The notes beneath the pieces are model-generated. The model was not told the DNA's origin and searched no databases. It saw nothing but the letters and a program-made list of their open reading frames with translations. A DNA stretch of 5,557 nt from contig JAOQAA010000709.1 in the NCBI GenBank assembly GCA_025963815.1, forward strand, positions 1-5,557, read 5' to 3'. Origin of the DNA: Capsulimonas sp. (lineage in GTDB: Bacteria > Armatimonadota > Armatimonadia > Armatimonadales > Capsulimonadaceae). Positions 1-5,557 of this stretch are shown here, one piece after another. How positions within the stretch are numbered: the first letter of the stretch is position 1; the number at the start of each line of letters is the position of its first letter. Made by a program: the position numbers and the translations under genes.

Positions 1-485
1 ATATAAAACGTGGGAATGGCGCTGCCGCTCTGATTGCTGAACCAGAATCCATCGAGCGTGAGTTTGTCGTCGACGGCGAGTGCGGTGAGAGGGATCGTCA
101 CCTTGGTCCAAGTGTTCGCCGCGAGCGGAGCCAGAAGCACGCCCGTCTTCTGCGCGCCGTTCAGCGTTCCGTAAACAGTGACTTTCTGGCCGCCTGTAGC
201 CCCACCGTTAATCCAAAAGGTGAGGGCGGTGTAGTTGCTGCTGTCGATGGCGGTATGGTGCACGTAAAGCGCCTGATAACCGCCTGCGGCCACACTGATA
301 GAGGTGCTTCCGGACTGGGCGGCGGCTGTGCTGGCGTAATTTAGTGTCGCCCAGCCGTAATTTTGCCAGCCGTTTTGAAGACTGTCATCGTAAACGATTT
401 GATCGGGCGCCTGAGCGTGGGCGCCCGGCTGCATACCGAAAGCGCCCAGAGCCGCCAAAGCGACCAGGGTATTGCGAAGTGACAT
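1..485 (-). CDS. Secreted protein with N-terminal carbohydrate-binding-like beta-sandwich domain (3' end outside window)
   Basis: The frame starts at ATG 485-483 and stays open to the window edge, giving about 161 residues. An AGGAG Shine-Dalgarno lies at 500-496, ten bases upstream. Residues 1-24 form a textbook Sec signal peptide: Arg4, a hydrophobic stretch LVALAALGAFGM, then an AHA cleavage site before Gln25. The mature part opens with VYDDSLQNGWQNYGWAT and continues with LYVHHT, LTFWINGGATGGQ and LDGFWFSNQSGS. This is rich in aromatic, Gly, Thr and Asn residues with alternating hydrophobics, as in galactose-binding-like or carbohydrate-binding beta-sandwich modules at the front of bacterial secreted glycosidases and adhesins. 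That family match is from memory. The protein is probably exported and binds polysaccharide or a surface; any catalytic domain would lie beyond the window. It diverges from the phosphatase gene. Reading frame and signal peptide are sure; the domain assignment is moderately sure. Confidence 0.85.
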   Translation of the reverse strand, partial: MSLRNTLVALAALGAFGMQPGAHAQAPDQIVYDDSLQNGWQNYGWATLNYASTAAAQSGSTSISVAAGGYQALYVHHTAIDSSNYTALTFWINGGATGGQKVTVYGTLNGAQKTGVLLAPLAANTWTKVTIPLTALAVDDKLTLDGFWFSNQSGSAIPTFY

Positions 486-495
486 ATTGATAGAA

Positions 496-500
496 CTCCT
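496..500 (-). promoter_or_regulatory. Shine-Dalgarno of the secreted-protein gene
   Basis: AGGAG on the minus strand, ten bases before the ATG at 485. It fixes the start that gives the intact signal peptide. Confidence 0.65.
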
Positions 501-572
501 GGGGAGCAAACGTATATTTCAGTGGTTTGCATGACAACGCAGACGTGCGCTGTCGCATACAGTTAGATCATA

Positions 573-591
573 GATTGACGCAGTGTCAATC
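573..591. promoter_or_regulatory. Operator-like palindrome upstream of the secreted-protein gene
   Basis: GATTGAC and GTCAATC are perfect 7-bp inverted arms around a 5-bp spacer (GCAGT). The minus-strand -35-like TTGACA (589-584) sits inside one arm, about 100 bases before the secreted-protein start. The size and symmetry fit a dimeric helix-turn-helix repressor site, and the overlap with a possible -35 would suit repression. No binding family is identified. Confidence 0.35.
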
Positions 592-610
592 CATAGTCCA
601 ACGGTATTAT

Positions 611-644
611 TGGAGCATTCTGCAAGGAACTGCAGAATGCTCCA
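611..644. repeat. Perfect 14-bp inverted repeat with 6-base loop
   Basis: TGGAGCATTCTGCA (611-624) and its exact reverse complement (631-644) flank the loop AGGAAC. Neither side is followed by a T-run: GTGTGTTTG follows on the plus side and ATAATACCG on the minus side. It therefore lacks the tail of an intrinsic terminator. It lies about 126 bases upstream of the secreted-protein ATG. It could be a regulatory hairpin, a large operator, or a dispersed palindromic repeat. Confidence 0.75.
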
Positions 645-838
645 GTGTGTTTGCCTGATTAGGTTTGTCGGAGGGTTGTCAAAATTTAGTACTCCTTGAT
701 TGTTGTCTTTGTTGTAATCGCGCTACAGTCTAATCGGAACAGTTGCACGCAAGATAAGAGCGGGACGACTGCGGCGTTTAATCAGAGGAGTATGAACACG
801 ACGGGCGGAATCTGCGTCTTAGGTCACAATTAAAACGA

Positions 839-886
839 AATAAAGGCATCCGGCTGCGGACATCTTTATTATACGGCGCCTTTATT
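839..886 (-). terminator. AT-rich alternative hairpins, probable intrinsic terminator for leftward transcription
   Basis: AATAAAGGC (839-847) can pair with either of two downstream arms: CTTTATT at 864-870 (7 bp, with an inner TCCG/CGGA helix at 849-860 capped by GCTG), or GCCTTTATT at 878-886 (9 bp). Read on the minus strand, the structure ends in CTTTATTTCGTTTTAATT. This is a U-rich tail typical of rho-independent termination, 66 bases beyond the stop of the gene relic at 952. The stem is AT-rich, so termination strength is uncertain. On the plus strand it is also followed by T-rich sequence, so it could work both ways. Confidence 0.4.
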
Positions 887-922
887 GTATTCAGCAAGGA
901 TTTGAATTTTTTTTTTGTTACT

Positions 923-966
923 GTCTGTTAATATTGCGTTGTAATAGTAAGCTAGTCTGTTAATAT
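923..966. repeat. 12-bp direct repeat, 32-bp spacing
   Basis: GTCTGTTAATAT occurs at 923-934 and again at 955-966. The start-to-start distance of 32 bp is about three helical turns, which would place two protein-binding sites on the same DNA face. The second copy covers the stop codon of the small gene relic. It follows a T10 tract (907-916), which could bend the DNA. Confidence 0.6.
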
Positions 967-1141
967 AAGAAGTCGCTCGACGAATTTCGCCTGTTTAGTT
1001 CCTTCTTTTCCCACGAGCCATTGTTCGAAGAGGTCACGGCTTTCCTGGGGAAGGACGCCTTCGATGATTTCCTGAGCGTACGTTTCGGGACTTTGCGGCG
1101 GGCGGACGCGCTGCGTCCCATTATCGGCAGGGTTCCAGCAT
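952..1141 (-). pseudogene. Probable remnant of a small gene (frameshifted 5' part)
   Basis: On the minus strand, codons down to the TAG at 954-952 read ...SPETYAQEIIEGVLPQ, ESRDLFEQWLVGKEG and TKQAKFVERLLILTD. This looks like ordinary amphipathic helical protein, uses GC-rich third positions (GGC, GTC, GAC, CTC, TTC), and ends where the DNA becomes AT-rich. The frame has no ATG, GTG or TTG near its upstream end and meets TAG and TGA beyond about 1145. The ATG at 1141-1139 reads MLEPCR in another frame before TAA; a one-base change near 1121-1125 would join it to the long frame and give about 62 residues. A terminator-like structure follows at 839-886. I do not recognise the family. The exact antisense frame on the plus strand is also open from 964, so the strand choice is inference. 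Confidence 0.35.
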
Positions 1142-1297
1142 GGAGACTAAGATCACATCGCCCGAATGCGTTCACTGTTGTGGCCGCGCGCAACGATCCT
1201 CAGCGATTCCCTCTCTCCTTCTCTGTATTTTCGTGATTTAGAGTACATATCGGCCACATTGGCTCTTGAGACCTGCGGCAGGCAATCTCGATGTGAT

Positions 1298-1313
1298 ATA
1301 AAAGCGATTTTAT
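1298..1313. repeat. Short AT hairpin with GCGA loop in the phosphatase leader
   Basis: ATAAAA (1298-1303) and TTTTAT (1308-1313) flank GCGA, a GNRA-type tetraloop if transcribed. It lies about 96 bases before the phosphatase start. A TATAAA (1297-1302) overlaps the left arm and could be a -10 box, but no -35 at proper distance was found. Confidence 0.3.
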
Positions 1314-1382
1314 GGAACAATATTACGCATCCTGTCGTCTACCGTCAAAGGTGCGTTGCATGCTCCAAGTCGAGACGTGAGA

Positions 1383-1403
1383 GGCGCAGCAGAGCGCCAA
1401 GGA
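1383..1403 (+). promoter_or_regulatory. Ribosome-binding site of the phosphatase gene with adjacent hairpin
   Basis: AAGGA at 1399-1403 is five bases before the ATG at 1409. It is the feature that decides the start. A GGCGC/GCGCC inverted repeat (1383-1387 and 1394-1398, loop AGCAGA) ends at the base directly before the Shine-Dalgarno, so a folded leader would leave the site exposed at the foot of the stem. Confidence 0.5.
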
Positions 1404-1408
1404 ACCGT

Positions 1409-3892
1409 ATGAACGTCCCCGACCAAATCGATGCTGTTCCCACGCTGAAGTCCGGCCCAAGTCCGGCTCGCGCCGACGATGCCGAACGTCAGGCGCAGAT
1501 CTTAGAAGCCGTCCTCGCCAGTCTTTCCGATTTTATCTTTGCTTTGGATTTGGAGGGACGCCATGTCTTTGTCGGCGACGCGGCTTTGCGTGCGCTTGGC
1601 AAAGCGCGTGAGGACGTTTTAGGCAAATCCCTCTTCGAAATCGGGCTCCCGGAGTCTCTGGCGGAGCACGTCGATCAGGTTTTTCGAAAGGTTGTCGCTG
1701 AGGGACAGACGCTGCAAAGCGACATGGAGGCCCTGACGTCGTTTGGGCAGCGCCGCTTCCAATATTTCTATACCCCCATCTTTTCTTCCGCAGGCGATCT
1801 CGAGGCCGTGCTTGTCAACAGCCGCGACATCACCGACGAGCGCCGGGCGCTGGAAGCTCTCAGCGAAAGCGAAATCCGCTTTCAGACGCTGCTTGAGCGG
1901 TGCCACGACGCGATCGCCGTCTCCAAGGGCGCTGTCCATGTCTACGCGAACCGCGCCTACGCCAATATGTTCGGATACGATCGCGCTGAGGAAATTAGCG
2001 GTTTGCCGGTTTTCGATTTTATCGCGCCGTCGGCGCGCGAGCAGATCGCGGATCGGATTCGCCTGCGCGGCGCCGGAGAGGCGATCGAGACGATGTACAT
2101 CACGCGCGGGCTTCGGCGCGGCGGCGAGGAGTTCGACATGGAGATAAGAGTCTCCACGTATCTCTGGCGCGACGAGATGTACACCCTGGTGATCCTGCGC
2201 GATGTTTCGGAAGAGCGCCGCCGCGATTCGGATTTGCGGCAGCGGACGGCGGCGATGAAGAGCCATCAGGATTGGCTCGAAGCTGTGCTCAATCTGCTCC
2301 CGGTTGGCCTGACCTTCGTAGAGCCGGGTACCGGACGCGTTGTATTCGCCAACGGCAAGGCGAATGAGCTGGCGGGAGGCGATCTCGTGCCGGCCCTGCT
2401 GAAAGACAAGCGGCGTGATGTTTACGCTTGCTACGATCAGGGCGGCCATCGCCTTCCGCTGGAACAGCTGCCATCCGCGCGTGTCGCGCATGGCGAGCGT
2501 ATCCAGGGCATGGAAATCAATTGGAGCACTCCCGCCGGAGATCGGCCGCTGCTGGTATTCGGCGACATCATCCCGGCGCTGCACGGCCACAGTGAGACCG
2601 GTGTGGTGGTTTTTCAGGATATCCGAGAGCAGAAGGAGCTTCAGGACCGTCTCGCGGCGTCGTACGAGCGGGAATGGCTCATCAACTGGATTGGGGCGAC
2701 TATCCGAGGCACGACGAACTCCAAGGAGATCCCGGCGGCGACAGTAGCCGCACTCGGGTCGGCGCTGCGCGCCGACCGATGTTACTTCGTCTTCTACGAC
2801 ATCGATCAGGGACGATCATGGATCAAGGACGAGTGGCGCGTCGACAGCGCCGCCACGCTGATCGGCGATTATCGAACGTCCAGTCACGATTCGATTCTGC
2901 AATCCTATCAACACTCGATCGGTCAGACGCTCGTGATCGAAGATATCGCCACGGACGCCCGTTTCCCCGAGCTCGCTGATGAACTTCTGCGCCTCGGTCT
3001 GAGATCGGGGATCCGGGTGCCGCTTTACGAGAACCAGAATCTGGTGGCGGTCCTGGTGGTGGCAATGTCGCAGGAAGCCCGGGCGTGGACCGGGGACGAA
3101 GTCGCGCTCACGGAATCGGTGGCCGCCGCCTCGCGGACCGCCGCCGAGGCGGCGCGCACCCTGGAGCGTGAGCGGAATATCGCAAACAACTTGCAAAACG
3201 CCCTCAATCCGGCGGCGCCGTCATCGGCGCCTGGTCTCGATGTCGCTGACTTCCATCGCGCCGCGCTGGATGAAGCCAGTGTTGGCGGAGACTTCTACGA
3301 TGTCTTTACGCTGAAAGACGGCGTGACGGCTCTCGTACTCGGCGATGTGTCCGGTAAGGGGCTGGCCGCCGCCGCACAGGTCGCCACGGTGCGGAATATG
3401 CTCCGGACCGTCCTGTACCTTCACGAAGATCTTGCGCAGGCTGTGTCGATCTTAAACGACCTCGTAGTGGCGCACGATCTGCTGCGCGGCTTCGTGACGC
3501 TGTTTGTCGGATGCTTTGACGCCGCCGACCGCACGCTCACCTACGTCTCATGCGGCCATGAGCCTGGGATCTTGCAGTGTGCGGAGGGCGGTCCCGTGCA
3601 TATGCTTCCCGCGACGGCTCCGGTGCTCGGGATCGGCTCCGGCGCGCCGTTCCACGCTGAGCGCCGAGCGCTCTCTCCCGGCGACCGTTTCCTGGTCTAT
3701 ACGGACGGCCTTTCGGAAGCCGGGCCAGACCGCACGAGCCTGCTCGGCTCCGAAGGATTGGCCTCCATTCTCAAGCGGGAGATCGATCCGAGCGCGTCTG
3801 CTCTGATGGCTCGGATCATGGAGGGCGTGCACGCATGGGCTGGCGGTGAGTTGCGTGATGACGCCTGCCTGCTCGCCTCCGTGGTCAAATAG
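1409..3892 (+). CDS. PAS-PAS-PAS-GAF-SpoIIE/PP2C serine/threonine phosphatase
   Basis: This is an 827-residue protein with no membrane segment or signal peptide, so it should be cytosolic. Approximate domains: PAS1 25-142 (ends RDITDERR), PAS2 151-270 (ends RDVSEERR), PAS3 287-412 (ends FQDIREQ), GAF 421-587, then a short helical linker with LQNALNP (like the LQxSLLP of RsbU-type enzymes) into the PP2C domain 600-827. Catalytic motifs are intact: VGGDFYD with Asp628, GDVSGKG with Asp646, SCGHEP (714-719), YTDGLSEA with Asp766, and RDDACLL with Asp817/Asp818. These are the residues that hold the Mn/Mg pair in the family, so activity is likely. By family knowledge such enzymes dephosphorylate an anti-sigma antagonist (STAS domain) and switch on a stress sigma factor; sensed ligands are unknown. 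The frame is open from ATG 1166, but the added 81 residues look non-coding, whereas ATG 1409 has AAGGA five bases upstream. No partner gene is adjacent. Confidence 0.93.
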   Translation: MNVPDQIDAVPTLKSGPSPARADDAERQAQILEAVLASLSDFIFALDLEGRHVFVGDAALRALGKAREDVLGKSLFEIGLPESLAEHVDQVFRKVVAEGQTLQSDMEALTSFGQRRFQYFYTPIFSSAGDLEAVLVNSRDITDERRALEALSESEIRFQTLLERCHDAIAVSKGAVHVYANRAYANMFGYDRAEEISGLPVFDFIAPSAREQIADRIRLRGAGEAIETMYITRGLRRGGEEFDMEIRVSTYLWRDEMYTLVILRDVSEERRRDSDLRQRTAAMKSHQDWLEAVLNLLPVGLTFVEPGTGRVVFANGKANELAGGDLVPALLKDKRRDVYACYDQGGHRLPLEQLPSARVAHGERIQGMEINWSTPAGDRPLLVFGDIIPALHGHSETGVVVFQDIREQKELQDRLAASYEREWLINWIGATIRGTTNSKEIPAATVAALGSALRADRCYFVFYDIDQGRSWIKDEWRVDSAATLIGDYRTSSHDSILQSYQHSIGQTLVIEDIATDARFPELADELLRLGLRSGIRVPLYENQNLVAVLVVAMSQEARAWTGDEVALTESVAAASRTAAEAARTLERERNIANNLQNALNPAAPSSAPGLDVADFHRAALDEASVGGDFYDVFTLKDGVTALVLGDVSGKGLAAAAQVATVRNMLRTVLYLHEDLAQAVSILNDLVVAHDLLRGFVTLFVGCFDAADRTLTYVSCGHEPGILQCAEGGPVHMLPATAPVLGIGSGAPFHAERRALSPGDRFLVYTDGLSEAGPDRTSLLGSEGLASILKREIDPSASALMARIMEGVHAWAGGELRDDACLLASVVK

Positions 3893-5557
3893 GTGGTCGC
3901 CTGCCTCTTCTCCCTCATCATCGCCCACCGCGCCCCACGCCACGGCTCCGTCGTCGTACCAATGCTCGGCGAGCAGAAGGGGAACCGTTCCCTCGTTGGC
4001 GAGCGCGAGGCCGCAGGCGTGGGCGAATTCCCGGGCGTAATCCTCCATCGCCACGCGCAGAGCGGTCGACCCTTGGTCATCCTCCATCCGGGCATAACCA
4101 TGAAATCCGACCAGCGTCCAATTCTCCGTGATCCCGATGAGCTTACGACCCACCACGCGCCCCGCGCCGTCGCGGGCGTAGATCACGCGCTTGTTCCACT
4201 CACAGGCGTTCGCGACCGTGGAGAAGGAGTTGGCGCCGCCGACGCTCAGGCATGTCCCCACATAGTTTCCCATCTGAAGAATTTGCAGCGGATCAAGCTC
4301 CATCGAAAGACAGAGCTTTTCGCCGGGGGTATCTGGGCCTGCAAGTTCTCTGGGAAACTCCGAAGTCCACACGCCGGCGTCGATCCCCTGGCTTCTCAAT
4401 GTTTCCAGGAACTTTTGATTTGCGGGATGCCTATCGCGCCACTCTTTGTCTCCGCTCAATTGGGCGCGCAGGAGATTCCTGAGCAGTTTCTTGTTGAAGG
4501 AGATATTTGTGGTGAGGATGGTGGCGTTGATCAGGTCCGGATCAAACTCCAGTCCATCCGGCAGTGGTCCAAGCACGGATTCCAGCCGCCGCCGGTATCG
4601 GTCGACGATCCACTTCTCCGCCATCTCGATTTGCGCTTCGGCGTTGACATGCGCCAGGCGCTCGGACGCCTCCGCAGCGATTTCCGTCTGTAAGCCTTCG
4701 GTGTCGGAGAGGAGCGCCCCAATTTTCTTCGCTCGCGCCGACAGTTCCTGCTTTTGAGAAGCGTACTCCCACTCCGCGATCAGCCGATCCCGCCTGTCCA
4801 GCGCGCGCCGCACGCCCGGCGGGACTGTTGTTACTTCTCCAAGCAGCCAGCGCGCATGCAGATATGCATTTATGGTGGGCGCGACCTCGGGAGCTGACTG
4901 AAGGATACGCCGCCATGACGCGTCGGCGCAAAGGATCACGGGGAAGGCCGATCCCGCCTCGCCGTCCCACTCCTGCTGGGGCTCCATCCCCTTGATCTGA
5001 GCCGTCACTTCCGGCCCAAGCCTCTGCGTCATCCCCAGGCGCGCCAGCAAGTCGGCGCAGCGCTGCGGCTGTCTGGGAAAGCTTTGCGCCAGCGCCGCAG
5101 CTAGCGAGGAGCCGCGCTGGACTCGATCCAGACCATCCGTGACTTCATAGTAAGAATGGTGGAACTTGTGCGCCATCGCCGTCTGTACGATGTCCTGGAA
5201 TGCGGTCTCACCTTTGGGATTGAGCGTCTTCGCCATGCGCACTCCAAGCCGGAACGCCTCATAAGAGTCATAGTCTTCATGGCGCGATTTCATGTGTGCG
5301 GCAATGAAGTCAAGCCCCCATCGCAAGCGCCGCTCCGTGAGTTCCGGATCTGATTTTTCCATCTCGGCCAGGTAGGCGATCAATGGACTACAGCAGTCGC
5401 ACAGTTCGGCGTGTTCGTCTGCGAATGCCGCCAGTGTGGGAAGAAAGCGCGTCATTTGCTGAAGACGATCGTGGGGGTTGGGAACGTCTTCCAGCGTTTC
5501 CAGTAATTCGAGCACATGACGACGAGTTTTGGGAGAGAATGCCTCCAATGCGTTTCT
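3548..5557 (-). CDS. Large helical protein with conserved cysteine-containing C-terminal block, unknown function (5' end outside window)
   Basis: The frame is open from the right edge to TGA at 3550-3548. TTG 5548 is only a possible start, since the frame continues upstream (RNALEAFSP), so the gene is probably 5'-partial. Numbering from that TTG: residues 1-230 are mostly helical and HEAT-like; 246-326 are charged and coiled-coil-like (RALDRRDRLIAEWEYA to RYRRRLESV); 403-538 is a compact, conserved-looking block with MGNYVGTCLSVGG (Cys433), KRVIYARDGAGRVVGRKL, LVGFHGYA and LLLAEHWYDDG. The layout of this block (a Gly-x-x-x-x-Cys turn, then a beta strand with I-x-A-R-D, then a second strand) recalls PcfJ-type domains of mobile elements, but the match is weak and from memory. 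Residues 553-666 lie antisense to the phosphatase gene and are probably not native: the codon phases mirror each other, and a tandem TGA sits one frame over at 3920-3915. No function can be given. Confidence 0.8.
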   Translation of the reverse strand, partial: RNALEAFSPKTRRHVLELLETLEDVPNPHDRLQQMTRFLPTLAAFADEHAELCDCCSPLIAYLAEMEKSDPELTERRLRWGLDFIAAHMKSRHEDYDSYEAFRLGVRMAKTLNPKGETAFQDIVQTAMAHKFHHSYYEVTDGLDRVQRGSSLAAALAQSFPRQPQRCADLLARLGMTQRLGPEVTAQIKGMEPQQEWDGEAGSAFPVILCADASWRRILQSAPEVAPTINAYLHARWLLGEVTTVPPGVRRALDRRDRLIAEWEYASQKQELSARAKKIGALLSDTEGLQTEIAAEASERLAHVNAEAQIEMAEKWIVDRYRRRLESVLGPLPDGLEFDPDLINATILTTNISFNKKLLRNLLRAQLSGDKEWRDRHPANQKFLETLRSQGIDAGVWTSEFPRELAGPDTPGEKLCLSMELDPLQILQMGNYVGTCLSVGGANSFSTVANACEWNKRVIYARDGAGRVVGRKLIGITENWTLVGFHGYARMEDDQGSTALRVAMEDYAREFAHACGLALANEGTVPLLLAEHWYDDGAVAWGAVGDDEGEEAGDHLFDHGGEQAGVITQLTASPCVHALHDPSHQSRRARIDLPLENGGQSFGAEQARAVWPGFRKAVRIDQETVAGRERSALSVERRAGADPEHRSRRGKHMHGTALRTLQDPRLMAA

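Larger units (their letters stand above)
486..1408. other. Long structured intergenic region between divergent genes
   Basis: About 920 bases separate the secreted-protein gene from the phosphatase gene, and no intact gene is visible here. Roughly 830-970 is markedly AT-rich. The elements seen, listed separately, are a 7-bp palindrome (573-591), a 14-bp perfect inverted repeat (611-644), alternative hairpins (839-886), a T10 run (907-916), a 12-bp direct repeat (923-966), a probable small gene relic (952-1141), a short AT hairpin (1298-1313) and a GC hairpin next to the phosphatase ribosome-binding site (1383-1398). I could not find a convincing sigma-70 promoter with standard spacing for either flanking gene. 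TTGACA at 589-584 (minus) is a good -35 hexamer, but has only weak -10 matches at 16-18 bp (for example CTAACT at 566-561). TATGAT at 572-567 is only 11 bp away from it. Confidence 0.7.

Noticed and set aside
611..644. Intrinsic terminator at the 14-bp inverted repeat
   Set aside because: No T-run on either strand, and no gene ends close to it.
964..1236. Plus-strand open frame reading LFEEVTAFLGKDAFDDFL
   Set aside because: Exact antisense of the minus-strand relic; its second half turns into arginine-rich and proline-rich shadow-like sequence, and no good start signal is seen. The minus reading ends more naturally.
1166..1408. 81-residue N-terminal extension of the phosphatase from ATG 1166
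   Set aside because: The added sequence is low-complexity basic and hydrophobic with AT-rich stretches and no domain, and there is no clear ribosome-binding site at 1166. ATG 1409 has AAGGA at good spacing, and PAS1 begins soon after.
1619..2590. 323-codon minus-strand open frame inside the phosphatase gene
   Set aside because: It is the exact mirror phase of the sense codons, kept open by avoidance of TTA, CTA and TCA. The sense strand has unmistakable PAS domains.
2669..3165. Bilin-binding (phytochrome-type) GAF in the phosphatase
   Set aside because: Cys in ADRCYF is not in the usual Cys-His chromophore motif and the other phytochrome signatures are absent, so it is called an ordinary GAF.
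3862..3906. Small repeats CGCCTGCCT (3862-3870, 3898-3906) and GTGGTC (3881-3886, 3893-3898) around the phosphatase stop
   Set aside because: Short GC-rich matches expected by chance; they do not form a consistent duplication unit.
3893..4693. 266-codon plus-strand open frame opposite the large minus-strand gene
   Set aside because: Mirror-phase shadow starting just after the phosphatase stop. No domain is visible, and the minus strand carries the coherent protein.
1..5557. CRISPR arrays, tRNA or rRNA genes, insertion sequences
   Set aside because: No regularly spaced repeats, no tRNA-like cloverleaf or rRNA sequence, and no transposase-like protein were seen on either strand.

Overview
The window looks like a piece of a moderately GC-rich bacterial chromosome with long AT-rich intergenic DNA. 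The gene mix is a Sec-exported protein with a sugar-binding-like domain, a multi-sensor PAS/GAF/PP2C phosphatase and a large protein of no recognised family. This is the kind of content seen in free-living, environmentally versatile bacteria such as Armatimonadota, Acidobacteriota or Planctomycetota. The style of the secreted domain makes me lean towards a Capsulimonas-like armatimonadote, but that is inference from memory and not a search.

Layout, left to right. (1) Positions 1-485, minus strand: the 5' part of a secreted protein with a clear signal peptide and a beta-rich, carbohydrate-binding-like domain, running off the left edge. (2) Positions 486-1408: about 920 bases without an intact gene. 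This stretch holds an operator-like palindrome, a perfect 14-bp inverted repeat, a pair of mutually exclusive AT-rich hairpins that could terminate leftward transcription, a T10 tract, a 12-bp direct repeat at 32-bp spacing, and the likely remains of a small minus-strand gene (952-1141). (3) Positions 1409-3892, plus strand: an 827-residue cytosolic phosphatase, PAS-PAS-PAS-GAF-SpoIIE/PP2C, with its metal-binding aspartates intact. (4) Positions 3548-5557, minus strand: a large helical protein with a conserved cysteine-containing C-terminal block, open at its 5' end at the right edge.

The phosphatase and the large minus-strand gene are convergent. As read, they overlap by 345 bases in exactly mirrored codon phase. 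The last 114 residues of the minus-strand protein are therefore an antisense reading of the PP2C domain and probably not native sequence; a tandem TGA lies one frame over just before the overlap. No shared operon is visible: the secreted gene and the phosphatase diverge, and the phosphatase and the large gene converge. No anti-sigma factor, STAS protein, sigma factor or response regulator is present, so the phosphatase's partner must lie elsewhere. The most promising unknowns are the cysteine-block protein and the structured intergenic region.
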